A stretch of 64,000 bases of DNA from Rhizophagus irregularis (Eukaryota > Glomeromycota > Glomeromycetes > Glomerales > Glomeraceae). Position numbers and translations under genes: made by a program. The first letter of the stretch is position 1; each line of letters opens with the position of its first letter. The stretch is taken from assembly GCF_026210795.1 (NCBI RefSeq), contig NC_089446.1:2013001-2077000 (forward strand), in the 5' to 3' direction. The notes beneath the pieces are model-generated. The model ran no database searches. It saw nothing but the letters and a program-made list of their open reading frames with translations, and was not told where the DNA came from. Shown here in pieces: positions 43,166 to 52,465 of the stretch.

Positions 43166-43379
43166 TTGAAAGGGTTCCTTTGAGTCACCGGGCATATGGA
43201 CCGATTCGGATATTTGAACATCGCAGATCACGTAAGGAATTTTCCGTTCGTCTTATTCAGATTCCAGATAATTCACTAATTGTTTTATTTCTTCTAATTA
43301 CAATTAAAGGTCGATGGTCAAATGTCCGAATCGGACCGTATGCCCGGAGACTCCGAGGCACCCTTTCAAATAGATTTGT
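43166..43379. mobile_element. TIR element, 214 bp, downstream of HMG gene 1
   Basis: Ends TTGAAAGGGTTCCTTTGAGT and, inverted, TTGAAAGGGTGCCTCGGAGT. The inverted match continues through CCGGGCATA(T/C)GG(A/T)CCGATTCGGA for about 50 bp. The GC content is unusual for the region. No clear target duplication. Confidence 0.7.
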
Positions 43380-44237
43380 TTGATACTTTTGTAATTTATT
43401 ATATAAACTTTGCATAGAAATTTCACTTCTTGTGCTTACAAATTATATTACAGATTGACTCTAAGATTAAATTATACGTACTTATTTATAGAAATGCATA
43501 GCTTTTCCTCTTTTTTATTTTTTTATTTTTTTTTGTTCTTTTATAATTTATTTTATATTTATTAAATATGCATTTATCATTCTTTTTAAATAGAAAAAGT
43601 TGATGCTAAAAATGTTGACTGCGTAATGAAGCTATAAAGAAAAAATTTCATCACCGATAAAAAATATTACAGTAAATAGATTCTGTGATCTAAACCAAAT
43701 AAATATAATTCAAAATAAAATAAAACGGGTTTTACGCGCTTTTTCCAAAACTTGATTTAATAATGTTCATTGTGTTACCAAAAAAAAAATTTAGCTATTT
43801 ACGTTGAAGATAAGGCGCAATTATGTAAAAATGATATCATAACTTCATTATCTTTCATTATCAACCTTTTTTGTCCAAATGAGAAAATCATACTACGCAT
43901 TGTATACTATAAATAAAGATTTTCATGGCTACGGCCTACTATTTTTAGAATTTGGAGAAGTATCTCCGAGACCGCCATTAACTTGTAAGGTATCAATAAT
44001 CCTTTCATAAATTCTTAATAAGGTTAAAAAATTACAATGTGATTCCTTTTGAAAAAAAAGATTATTAATTTTAATTGGTTTCATCTTGTAAAACTGTAAA
44101 GTTAAAGTAACACTGCATATCAATAACGAGATCGACGCGTAATTTTATAATTTATACACCGTAGAATTCCCGCTGAAAATTCTCAAATTTTTTTCTTTTT
44201 CTTTTTCTTTTTTTTTTTTTAATAGATTACGATTACA
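43380..44237. other. Intergenic region
   Basis: AT-rich, with a T-rich tract (TTTTTCTTTTTCTTTTTCTT, near 44190-44215) directly upstream of the next start codon. No gene supported. Confidence 0.5.
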
Positions 44238-45632
44238 ATGGAATATACCTTTACCAATAGTTTCCAGTCAGATGACGAAATTATTAATGGAACAACTTAT
44301 GCATTTTCTTTAGATATGAATACTTTGTTGGGTAATTCACGAACGAACAAACGTGCAGAAAAATTCCAGAGTGGAGAATTGAGTCGTCCACCAAAATGTC
44401 AAAATGCGTTTATTTTATATAGGAAGGACAAGATGGCCAGTCCCGAATTTAAAAATAGACCAGCTGAAGATAGAAGAGCTTGTGACGTTTCGAAAGAAAT
44501 AAAAGCTCTTTGGAATAGGGAACCAGAGCATATAAAATCACTTTTCCGTGCTCTTGCGAGAAAGGCTGAACAAATACATTCCGAGAATTATAGACAAGAA
44601 ACTGAAATTTTGGAACCTGAAGAACAAATATATACCATTGATCAAGCATTTACCGAGCAATTTCAGCACATACAAGATAACAATATGCAAGATTTATTCG
44701 ATATTAATACACGTCAAATATATATTCTATCTAACTCTAACCTTAACTTTTGTGAGCCAATAATTTTTGAATACTATTCCTCCGAGATTGGAATAGCACA
44801 ACAAGCACACGATTATCCTTCCATGGTCGGAGAAAATGGAACAGCGCAAGAAACAATTACGGCAGCACAACAAGAATACTATTATCCCTCGTGGGATGGA
44901 AGGGTCGAAACAGCACAAGAAACACACGATTTGATTGTAACAGCAGCACAACAAGAATACTATTATCCCTCGCGGGATGGAAGGGATGAAACAGCACAAG
45001 AAACACACGATTTGATTGTAACAGCAGCACAACAAGAATACTATTGTCCTTCCGGGGATGGAAGGAATAAAACAGCACAAGAAACACACGATTTGATTGT
45101 AACAGCAGCACAACAAGAATACTATTGTCCTTCCGGGGATGGAAGGAATAAAACAGCACAAGAAACACACGATTTGATTGTAACAGCAGCACAACAAGAA
45201 TACTATTGTCCTTCCGGGGATGGAAGGAATAAAACAGCACAAGAAACACACGATTTGATTGTAACAGCAGCACAACAAGAATACTATTGTCCTTCCAGGG
45301 ATGGAAGGGATGGAACAGCACAAGAAACACACGATTTGATTGTAACAGCAACACAACAGGGATACTATTGTCCCTTCGAGGATGGAAGGTATGAAACAGC
45401 ACAAGAAACACACGATTTGATTGTAACAGCAACACAACAGGGATATTATTGTCCCTTCGAGGATGGAAGGTACGAAACAGCACAAGAAACACACGATTTG
45501 ATTGTAACAGCAACACAACAGGGATATTATTGTCCCTTCGGGGATGGGAGGTATGAAACAGCACAAGAAACACACGATTTGATTGTAACAGCAGCACCAC
45601 ATGCGCTTTTAAGATTGAATCAGTTCAATTAA
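44238..45632 (+). CDS. MATA-type HMG-box protein 2 with 27-aa repeats (464 aa)
   Basis: Intronless. Lacks the MGK basic leader of its paralogues and starts with a Thr/Ser-rich segment. The HMG box spans about residues 49-121 (RPPKCQNAFILYRKDKMASPEF, VSKEIKALWNREPEHIKSLF); the usual PRPQN reads PKCQN. From about residue 205 there are nine tandem 27-aa units (AQETHDLIVTAAQQEYYCPS, GDGRNKT). The repeat leaves long open frames on the opposite strand as well; these are by-products. Sequence outside the box is diverged from the other four genes, so this may be an older or differently constrained member. Confidence 0.87.
   Translation: MEYTFTNSFQSDDEIINGTTYAFSLDMNTLLGNSRTNKRAEKFQSGELSRPPKCQNAFILYRKDKMASPEFKNRPAEDRRACDVSKEIKALWNREPEHIKSLFRALARKAEQIHSENYRQETEILEPEEQIYTIDQAFTEQFQHIQDNNMQDLFDINTRQIYILSNSNLNFCEPIIFEYYSSEIGIAQQAHDYPSMVGENGTAQETITAAQQEYYYPSWDGRVETAQETHDLIVTAAQQEYYYPSRDGRDETAQETHDLIVTAAQQEYYCPSGDGRNKTAQETHDLIVTAAQQEYYCPSGDGRNKTAQETHDLIVTAAQQEYYCPSGDGRNKTAQETHDLIVTAAQQEYYCPSRDGRDGTAQETHDLIVTATQQGYYCPFEDGRYETAQETHDLIVTATQQGYYCPFEDGRYETAQETHDLIVTATQQGYYCPFGDGRYETAQETHDLIVTAAPHALLRLNQFN
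44850..45602 (+). repeat. 81-bp coding minisatellite
   Basis: Nine units of 81 bp keyed on GCACAAGAAACACACGATTT and GAATACTATTGTCC. Central units are identical or nearly so. Antisense frames of 247-291 codons cross the array only because the unit length is a multiple of three. Confidence 0.9.
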
Positions 45633-46632
45633 CGTAATGATTTTTCCCTCTGAGAAGTTAACATTAAACAAGATCAATTGATTATCTGTTGAATAACATC
45701 TTCCATGTCGGTGTCAATACAGGATGGTAGGTCTGTTTTGGCAATGAATATGGAGGATATATTACTCAATGGGTAGTTGGTTGATTTTGCTATGTTGCTT
45801 TTCATAGAATATAATGAATGGTGATGGTAAATTTTAATTTTATATTGATTAGTTTTTGGATCATTGGTTTTTTGGGAATTATATTCTTATTAAAATTAAA
45901 TAAACATATAATTATTTCACTCTTTATATTTATATTTATTTGCCTTTTTATTTTAATTTTATTGAAATGTAATTTGTTCTAATATAAAAATAAATAAAAA
46001 CATCCACTTCGAAAATTATAATATAAAATGATTGGTTTTAAATATCATTTGTTTTAATGTTAAAAAAATAAAGTCGCAATTTTTATATATTGCCTGCGAA
46101 AACATTATTCAGAATCAGCGTGTAAAATTATTCTTTATTCCTTGAGATCGTGACTTACTGTTAATTTTTAATTAAAATAACTACAAGAGGCTAAAATAAT
46201 TAAGCCAAGAATTCTTTTATTTGCATACAAAATTGTTATAGATTTGGTGACGTGTTTGATTAATTAAAATGAAAATGATTTATTAATAAAACTTAAATAA
46301 AAACTCGGAGTGTTGGTTATTTTTGGAAACAAATGCTTTTATGACCCCTATTTTTGAATGAAAGAATTCTGTGACTAGATCTTCAAGGATGTGATCTTAT
46401 TTTAGAAAATAGCGCTTTATGATATCATGTGGTGTGTTCGAGTTATAAAGTAATCATATGTTACACATTCGAATTCAAACAATAACCAAGCTGCGGTATG
46501 AAAAGTCAAATAAATTATAAAGGACGACTACTCGATGAAAATTCCTAAATTTTCCTACAAGGTTTTATCATTATCCTCTTAAAAAAAATTATCCTCTTAA
46601 AAAAAAATTTTTTTAAAAAATTTTATTTAGCG
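45633..46632. other. Intergenic region
   Basis: AT-rich. Paired A- and T-runs (about 46580-46625) precede the next start codon. No gene supported. Confidence 0.5.
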
Positions 46633-48099
46633 ATGGGTAAATTTAATCAACGCAACAAATCTTCTGCGCATAAGAGAAATAATAAAAAATTTGCGCCTGA
46701 TCCTTGTAAATCAGATGAGGATATTGTTAAGGACTCGATTCATCTGTTTTATTTAGATATAGATGAGTTACTTACTAATCCAAATACAACTCGTCGTTAT
46801 AAAAAAATGTTGAGAACCGGAATTGGAAATCCACCACGTCCTCAGAATGCATTTATGTTGTATAGAAGGAATCAAATGGCTGGTCCTCTATTTATAAATA
46901 GAGCACCTGAAGATAAAAAAGCGAAATTTATTTCAGGTGAAATAGCAGGTTTCTGGAATAATGAAACAAAAGAAGTAATGAAAACTTTCTATGCTCTTCA
47001 AAGAATGGCGAAGAAAAAACATGGACAAATTTATGAAAATTATAAATTTATAAGAAATTTTAAAAATCAACTAAAAATTCGAAAAACTGAAACCTATGAA
47101 GAGTCGTCTGTATCATCCCGTTCTTCCTCAACTGAAACATTTCCTGAATCGTCGCCAAATGAAGTCATAGCTTCACCCAATTCAACAAATTATGTATCGC
47201 AATCCTCAACGGAATCTTTTGAATTCGACTCTATTATTAGTTCCATTTGTGACAATATACAAGATTATGATATTATTTACGACTCATTTGGCCAACCATA
47301 CTTATTTAATACTAAAACGGATCAAATTTGTTTTTTACCTAACATCAACTTTGATAATTATCAAACGAACGAAATGATGTTAAACACTTCCCAGCAACCA
47401 TGTATTATTCAACAACCTGAATTAGCAAACATTCCTCAATCATATAATGAATTAGCAAACACTATTCAACAACCTGAATTAGCAAACATTCCTCAACAAT
47501 CATATAATGAATTAGCAAACACTATTCAACAACCTGAATTAGCAAACATTCCTCAGCAATCATATAATGAATTAGCAAACACTATTCAGCAACCTGAATT
47601 ACCAACCATTCCTCAACAATCATATAATGGTCCTGAATTTATTCAACAACCTGAATTAGTAAACATTCCTCAACAATCATATAATGAATTAGCAAACATT
47701 ATTCAACAACCTGAATTAGCAACCATTTTTCAGCAATCATATAATGGTCCTGAATTTATTCAACAACCTAAATTAGCAAACATTCCTCAACAATCATATA
47801 ATGAATTAGCAAACACTATTCAACAACCTGAATTACCAACCATTTTTCAGCAATCATATAATGGTCCTGAATTTATTCAACAACCTAAATTAGCAAACAT
47901 TCCTCAACAATCATATAATGAATTAGCAAATACTATTCAACAACCTGAATTACCAACCATTTTTCAGCAAGAACGAATATATGACTATCGCCCTGATTTC
48001 AACCTTTCTCAACAAATACTTTATAATATGCTCTTTGAACAAAGCCCTCCCAAACAAGATGGTTATTCCCCTGGATGTTCTTACAAAAAGTCAACATAG
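46633..48099 (+). CDS. MATA-type HMG-box protein 3 with Gln-rich repeats (488 aa)
   Basis: Intronless. Leader MGKFNQRNKSSAHKRNNKKF and DIVKDSIHLFYLDIDELL are shared with genes 4 and 5 (at 49287 and 53166). The HMG box is about residues 66-139 (NPPRPQNAFMLYRRN, ISGEIAGFWNNETKEVMKTF). Residues about 258-448 alternate 20-aa (QQPELANIPQQSYNELANTI) and 19-aa (QQPELPTIFQQSYNGPEFI) units. Gln/Asn-rich tracts of this sort can act as activation or self-association regions; here that is inference. The C-terminus YKKST and its stop lie in a repeated word that forms one arm of a downstream palindrome. Confidence 0.88.
   Translation: MGKFNQRNKSSAHKRNNKKFAPDPCKSDEDIVKDSIHLFYLDIDELLTNPNTTRRYKKMLRTGIGNPPRPQNAFMLYRRNQMAGPLFINRAPEDKKAKFISGEIAGFWNNETKEVMKTFYALQRMAKKKHGQIYENYKFIRNFKNQLKIRKTETYEESSVSSRSSSTETFPESSPNEVIASPNSTNYVSQSSTESFEFDSIISSICDNIQDYDIIYDSFGQPYLFNTKTDQICFLPNINFDNYQTNEMMLNTSQQPCIIQQPELANIPQSYNELANTIQQPELANIPQQSYNELANTIQQPELANIPQQSYNELANTIQQPELPTIPQQSYNGPEFIQQPELVNIPQQSYNELANIIQQPELATIFQQSYNGPEFIQQPKLANIPQQSYNELANTIQQPELPTIFQQSYNGPEFIQQPKLANIPQQSYNELANTIQQPELPTIFQQERIYDYRPDFNLSQQILYNMLFEQSPPKQDGYSPGCSYKKST
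47400..47975 (+). repeat. 57/60-bp coding minisatellite
   Basis: Alternating 60- and 57-bp units, e.g. ATTCAACAACCTGAATTAGC and CAATCATATAATGAATTAGC. Higher-order pairs are repeated, showing duplication of two-unit blocks. Confidence 0.85.
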
Positions 48100-48244
48100 C
48101 AAAGTATCAAAGGTATCAACTTAAATATCTGAAATAACGCTCTTTGACTCAAATCAACATAGCAAAGTATCAAAAACACAACTAAAAATATACAAGACTT
48201 TCAGATTTTTAGTTGATTTTTTGATACTTTGCTATGTTGACTTT
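48086..48244. repeat. Palindromic 3' repeat overlapping a stop codon
   Basis: TCAACATAGCAAAGTATCAA occurs at the stop (its TAG is the stop codon at 48097-48099), again at about 48154, and inverted at about 48222-48242 (TTGATACTTTGCTATGTTGA). The RNA could fold into a hairpin of more than 25 bp. Confidence 0.75.
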
Positions 48245-49286
48245 GCGTAGAACATTCTAGCTGCTCAAAGCCAATACTTTACCAACATATCCGATAAGTT
48301 CTCAAAGATATGAGCGACTTAAGCGACCTATGATAGCCGATCAACGCCTTATGTTCTTTTTTACTTAGTAATGCAGAATTTAGTTTTCTTTTTAATTGAT
48401 TTAATTAACAAATTGCGCTCTGTGAGTATCGTGCAATTTGTTAATTAAATAAATTAAAAATGAAACGAAAAAAAAACTTTATTCTTATATTTTATATATA
48501 CAATTTATATTTATCTATTTTTATTGGAGTGTAATTTCTATTTTATTGGAATGTAATCTTTTTATTAAATAATAAAATATCATTTTAAATAGAAATTATA
48601 AAAAATATTTATTACGGATTTGTCGAATGTGTTGCTGCACAAACGACATTTTATTCTAAAATCCGTATGCATTTGTTTTTCTAATAAACATTTCGAATTT
48701 AATAATGATATACACTTTAATGATTATTCATAGTATGAACAAGCAAAGTATGCCTCAGATAAAAAATATGTTGATCCGCATTATGTTTTATAGCCTTAAA
48801 TTATGGAAAATTTCATCTCTCTAACACGGATATCCGTCATTTTCACGAGAAATAATGGAAAAATATTCGGATAAAAATTTTTACAGGGTATACATTTTCA
48901 AACAATGAAAAAAAGTGTGGTGCTTACGTCAATTACGTGACGTGGTTTAAAATTAAGCACAAATAATAAAAATATTAATAGTTGATCTCTCACATATTGC
49001 CACCGGCGTACAAGATTTCAACCATGACCTTAGTAAGGAAAAGATTGATTAGCTACGAACGAAGATATGATCAACCTTTCATGCTTTGTGTTATGTTACA
49101 TAATAGGTTATTCAACAATGATATCGGAAAACTAACTACGAAAGATAAAGTAAATATATGATCAACAACAATAGCATGCTTCAGACTATTCATGCTGAAT
49201 TTTTTTTTTTAATAAAAAAAAATTGCTTCCGAAAAAAATTTCGATAAAAATATTCTTGAAATATTTTTAATTTTTTTTAATTGACA
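48245..49286. other. Intergenic region
   Basis: AT-rich. An AATTTGTTAATTAA word is inverted around 48390-48455. A T11/A9 pair lies at about 49200-49222 before the next gene. No gene supported. Confidence 0.5.
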
Positions 49287-50345
49287 ATGGGTAAATTCAA
49301 ACAACAAGAAGGACGCATCAAATCTTTTGCGCATAATAGAATTGAGAATGAAAATAAACCAGACGAGGATATTGTTAAAGAGTTGAGTCATCTACTTTAT
49401 TTAGACATTGATGAATTACTGATTAATTCAAAAGAAACTCGTCGTTATAAAAATCTAAAGAGGAGGGGAATTACCGAATTTGAAAAACCCCCACGTCTTC
49501 AGAATATATTTATTTTATATAGAAGAAATAAATCAGCCAGCCCTGAATTTAAAAACAAGCTAAAGGTGGATAGAAAAGTTAAACTTACATCAAAAGAAAT
49601 AGGAATTCTTTGGAAAAATGAGACGGAAGAAGTAAAAAAGCTTTTCTATGCTCTTGAAAGGATGGCCAAGAAAAAACATAGAGAAATTTATGGAGATAAT
49701 TATAAACCTGAAAGGAAGAAAAGTCAACCAAAAGATCGAAAAAATAAAAATAAAAAAGAGTTGTCGATGTCATCCTCCTCTTCCCCAGCCGAAACATCTT
49801 TGGGACCACAGATCCATACTTCGCAATCTTCAACGTTAGATGAACTTCCTTATCTACAGGATGATGATTCGCAATCTTCAATGGATTATGCCTTATCCGA
49901 CTTGTTGTTTGAAGAACCTGCATCTCCTCACTTATCTAATAACATTTCCCAATTTCCAACGAATTCTACCCTATCAGAGTCGAGAACTAATGACATTGTT
50001 TCAACGAATTCCATCCCACCCGACTCGAGATACCTAATTAATGATATTTCACAAATTTCAACGAACTTTACCCCACCCGACTCGATTACACCTTCAACAC
50101 AATATTTAACGAATTCAACGAATTCTTTTGGATCTATTTGTAGTTATACACAAGATTTTGTTATTCACTACTTGTCAGACAAACCATATTTGTTAGTTAA
50201 TATTAAAACGGGGCAAGTGTATTTTCTATTTAACTCTGATCTCAACTTTTATAATTTTGTATATGATTATGAGCAATCTCAACAAGTAAATAATTCCTTA
50301 CAATCCAATCCAGATGAAGGTTGTTATTATGAAAAATCAACATAG
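49287..50345 (+). CDS. MATA-type HMG-box protein 4 (352 aa)
   Basis: The ATG at 49287 gives MGKFKQQEGR, matching paralogue starts; the frame is open six bases upstream only through TTG. DIVKELSHLLYLDIDELL precedes the HMG box (about residues 67-140: KPPRLQNIFILYRRN, LTSKEIGILWKNETEEVKKLF, HREIYGDNYK). A basic tail KPERKKSQPKDRKNKNKK follows. The C-terminal half is Ser/Thr/Pro-rich but has no long tandem array, so it may resemble the state before repeat expansion. Box and basic tail are almost the same as in the minus-strand gene at 52069-53166, and the two converge, indicating an inverted duplication. It ends YEKST with the stop inside a palindrome. Confidence 0.88.
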   Translation: MGKFKQQEGRIKSFAHNRIENENKPDEDIVKELSHLLYLDIDELLINSKETRRYKNLKRRGITEFEKPPRLQNIFILYRRNKSASPEFKNKLKVDRKVKLTSKEIGILWKNETEEVKKLFYALERMAKKKHREIYGDNYKPERKKSQPKDRKNKNKKELSMSSSSSPAETSLGPQIHTSQSSTLDELPYLQDDDSQSSMDYALSDLLFEEPASPHLSNNISQFPTNSTLSESRTNDIVSTNSIPPDSRYLINDISQISTNFTPPDSITPSTQYLTNSTNSFGSICSYTQDFVIHYLSDKPYLLVNIKTGQVYFLFNSDLNFYNFVYDYEQSQQVNNSLQSNPDEGCYYEKST

Positions 50346-50442
50346 CAAAATATCAAAAAAACAACTACATTCCCGAAATCAATCACGCGGATTTCAGGAA
50401 TTTACTTGTTTTTTTGATACTTTGCTATGTTGATTTTTCATA
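50328..50442. repeat. Perfect-arm palindrome containing a stop codon
   Basis: Arms of 37 bp (50328-50364 and 50406-50442) match with one mismatch, keyed on AAAATCAACATAGCAAA and TTTGCTATGTTGATTTT. The 41-bp loop includes AATCAATCACGCGGATTTC. The left arm encodes the last residues and stop of HMG gene 4. The core is shared with the palindrome after HMG gene 3. It could be a MITE or a 3'-end hairpin. Confidence 0.8.
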
Positions 50443-51370
50443 CGACATCACTCATTATCAATTATAGATGGTTTTTTCTGAGATTAGTATAATACTTTGT
50501 TAGTTAATACTACGTTCTGGTAGTAATGGCCAATTTTATTTCACCTTCTAAATAGATGAACTATCTCTTTATGCTTTATCTTTATTTTATTTTATTTTAT
50601 TTATTTTATTATTATCAGTTTTCTACTTTTTTTTATATAATTTATTGGAACGAATTTGTTAATTATAAAAATAATAAAAATATTATTTTAACATGAAATT
50701 TAAAATAAGAATACAAGGTGTTACTTTCAAAGTAAAAAACTATTTTTTTGTTTTTTCTGTAGTTTGGAATGAACAATATATGCAGTAAATTCGTTCTAAA
50801 ATCAGCATGTAAAATTATTTTTTTTTATATCCCCGAGGACTACGAACATTATAAATTTTAACAACCACAAGGGTATTATATTAATTATGAATCAGCAATA
50901 GCCGTATTATACTAATATGCTGTAGCATTTCAATGTAAATTCACTAAATTGACTATAAATTTAAATTGTTTAGCAGTAAATTTTATTTCTTTTCCTTTAA
51001 CTTTTTATAAATTGCCGCTACATTGGAATAACTTTCAAGTTCTTACCGGTCTTTCATATAATACACCAGCAAAATCTAGATATGTCACATATGTCACATG
51101 ATTTTATAGGAATTTTATATTTTATTTTATTTAAATACATAAAACAAATTACACTTTGAAAGAGATCTGAGTTGGTCAATCTGTAATCGTCCAAACTTTA
51201 CCGGGAGAAATTCCTCCTCATGATATAATATAGGATGGATTTCTTTCGGTTAAACATAGTTATTGTCTTACATATTTTAATAAAAAAAAATATTAAAAAA
51301 AAGGTAAATACTGTAAGTATAAAAGGACAATTATTTATTAAAATCAAAGACAATCATGAGTAGTAGTGTT
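50443..51370. other. Spacer between convergent HMG genes 4 and 5
   Basis: AT-rich. No gene supported. Confidence 0.5.
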
Positions 51371-51371
51371 G

Positions 51372-52465
51372 CTAATTTAAATCATCATACATTTGAGCAA
51401 TGTTTGCTAATTCAAAATCATTATATGTTTGAGGAATGTTTTCTAATTCAAAATCATTATATGTTTGAGGAATGTTTTCTAATTCAAAATCATTATATGT
51501 TTGAGGAATGTTTTCTAATTCAAAATCATTATATGTTTGAGGAATGTTTTCTAATTCAAAATCATTATATGTTTGAGGAATGTTTTCTAATTCAAAATCA
51601 TTATATGTTTGAGGAATGTTTTCTAATTCAAAATCATTATATGTTTGAGGAATGTTTTCTAATTCAAAATCATTATATATTTGAGGAATGTTTTCTATCA
51701 ACATCATTATATGTTTGAGGAATGTTTTCTAATTCAAAATCATTATATGTTTGAGGAATATTTTCTATCAACATCATTATATATTTGAGGAATGTTTTCT
51801 AATTCAAAATCATTATATGTTTGAGGAATGTTTTTTAATTCAAAATCATTATATGTTTGAGGAATGTTTGCTAATTCAAAATCATTATATGTTTGAGGAA
51901 TGTTTGCTAATTCAAAATCATTATACGTTTGAGGAATGTTTTCTAATCCAAAATTATTATCTAATTCAAAATTATTATATGTTTGAGGAATGTTTGCTAA
52001 TTCAAAATCATTATACGTTTGAGGAATGTTTTCTAATTCAAAATTATTATCTAATTCAAAATTATTATCTAATTCAAAATTATTAGAATGTTTGCTAATT
52101 CAAAATTATTATTTATTTGAAGAATGTTTGCTAATTCAATTTCCTCATACGCCTGAGGAATGTTTGCTAATTCAAAATTATTATTTGTTTGAGGAATGGT
52201 TTCTAATTCAATATCATTATATGTTTGAGGAATGTTTGCTAATTCAAAATTATTATTTGTTTGAGGAATGGTTTCTAATTCAAAATCATTATATGTTTGA
52301 AGAATGTTTGCTAATTCAATTTCCTCATACGCCTGAGGAATGTTTGCTAATTCAAAATCATTATATGTTTGAGGAATGTTTGCTAATTCGATTCCTTTAT
52401 ATTCTTGAGGAATGTTTGCTAATTCGGTTCCTTCATACTCTTGAGGAATGTTGATTCCCTCATAT
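51372..52465 (-). repeat. 36-bp minisatellite overlapping and extending beyond HMG gene 5
   Basis: About 28 units of 36 bp (minus strand 12 aa, ENIPQTYNDFEL and variants such as ANIPQAYEEIEL). The block 51380-51700 is almost perfectly homogeneous. 51750-52100 has unit-length irregularities and shortened units. 52100-52465 is diverged and lies in the gene. The current stop at 52069 leaves more than half the array outside the frame. Confidence 0.88.

Noticed and set aside
44727-45602. Two long antisense open frames (about 250-290 codons) opposite HMG gene 2
   Set aside because: They lie wholly on the 81-bp repeat; a unit length divisible by three keeps any stop-free frame open. No domain wording and no independent start context.
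51372-52465. A CRISPR-like array
   Set aside because: Units are contiguous with no unique spacers, and the sequence is eukaryotic. It is a coding minisatellite.
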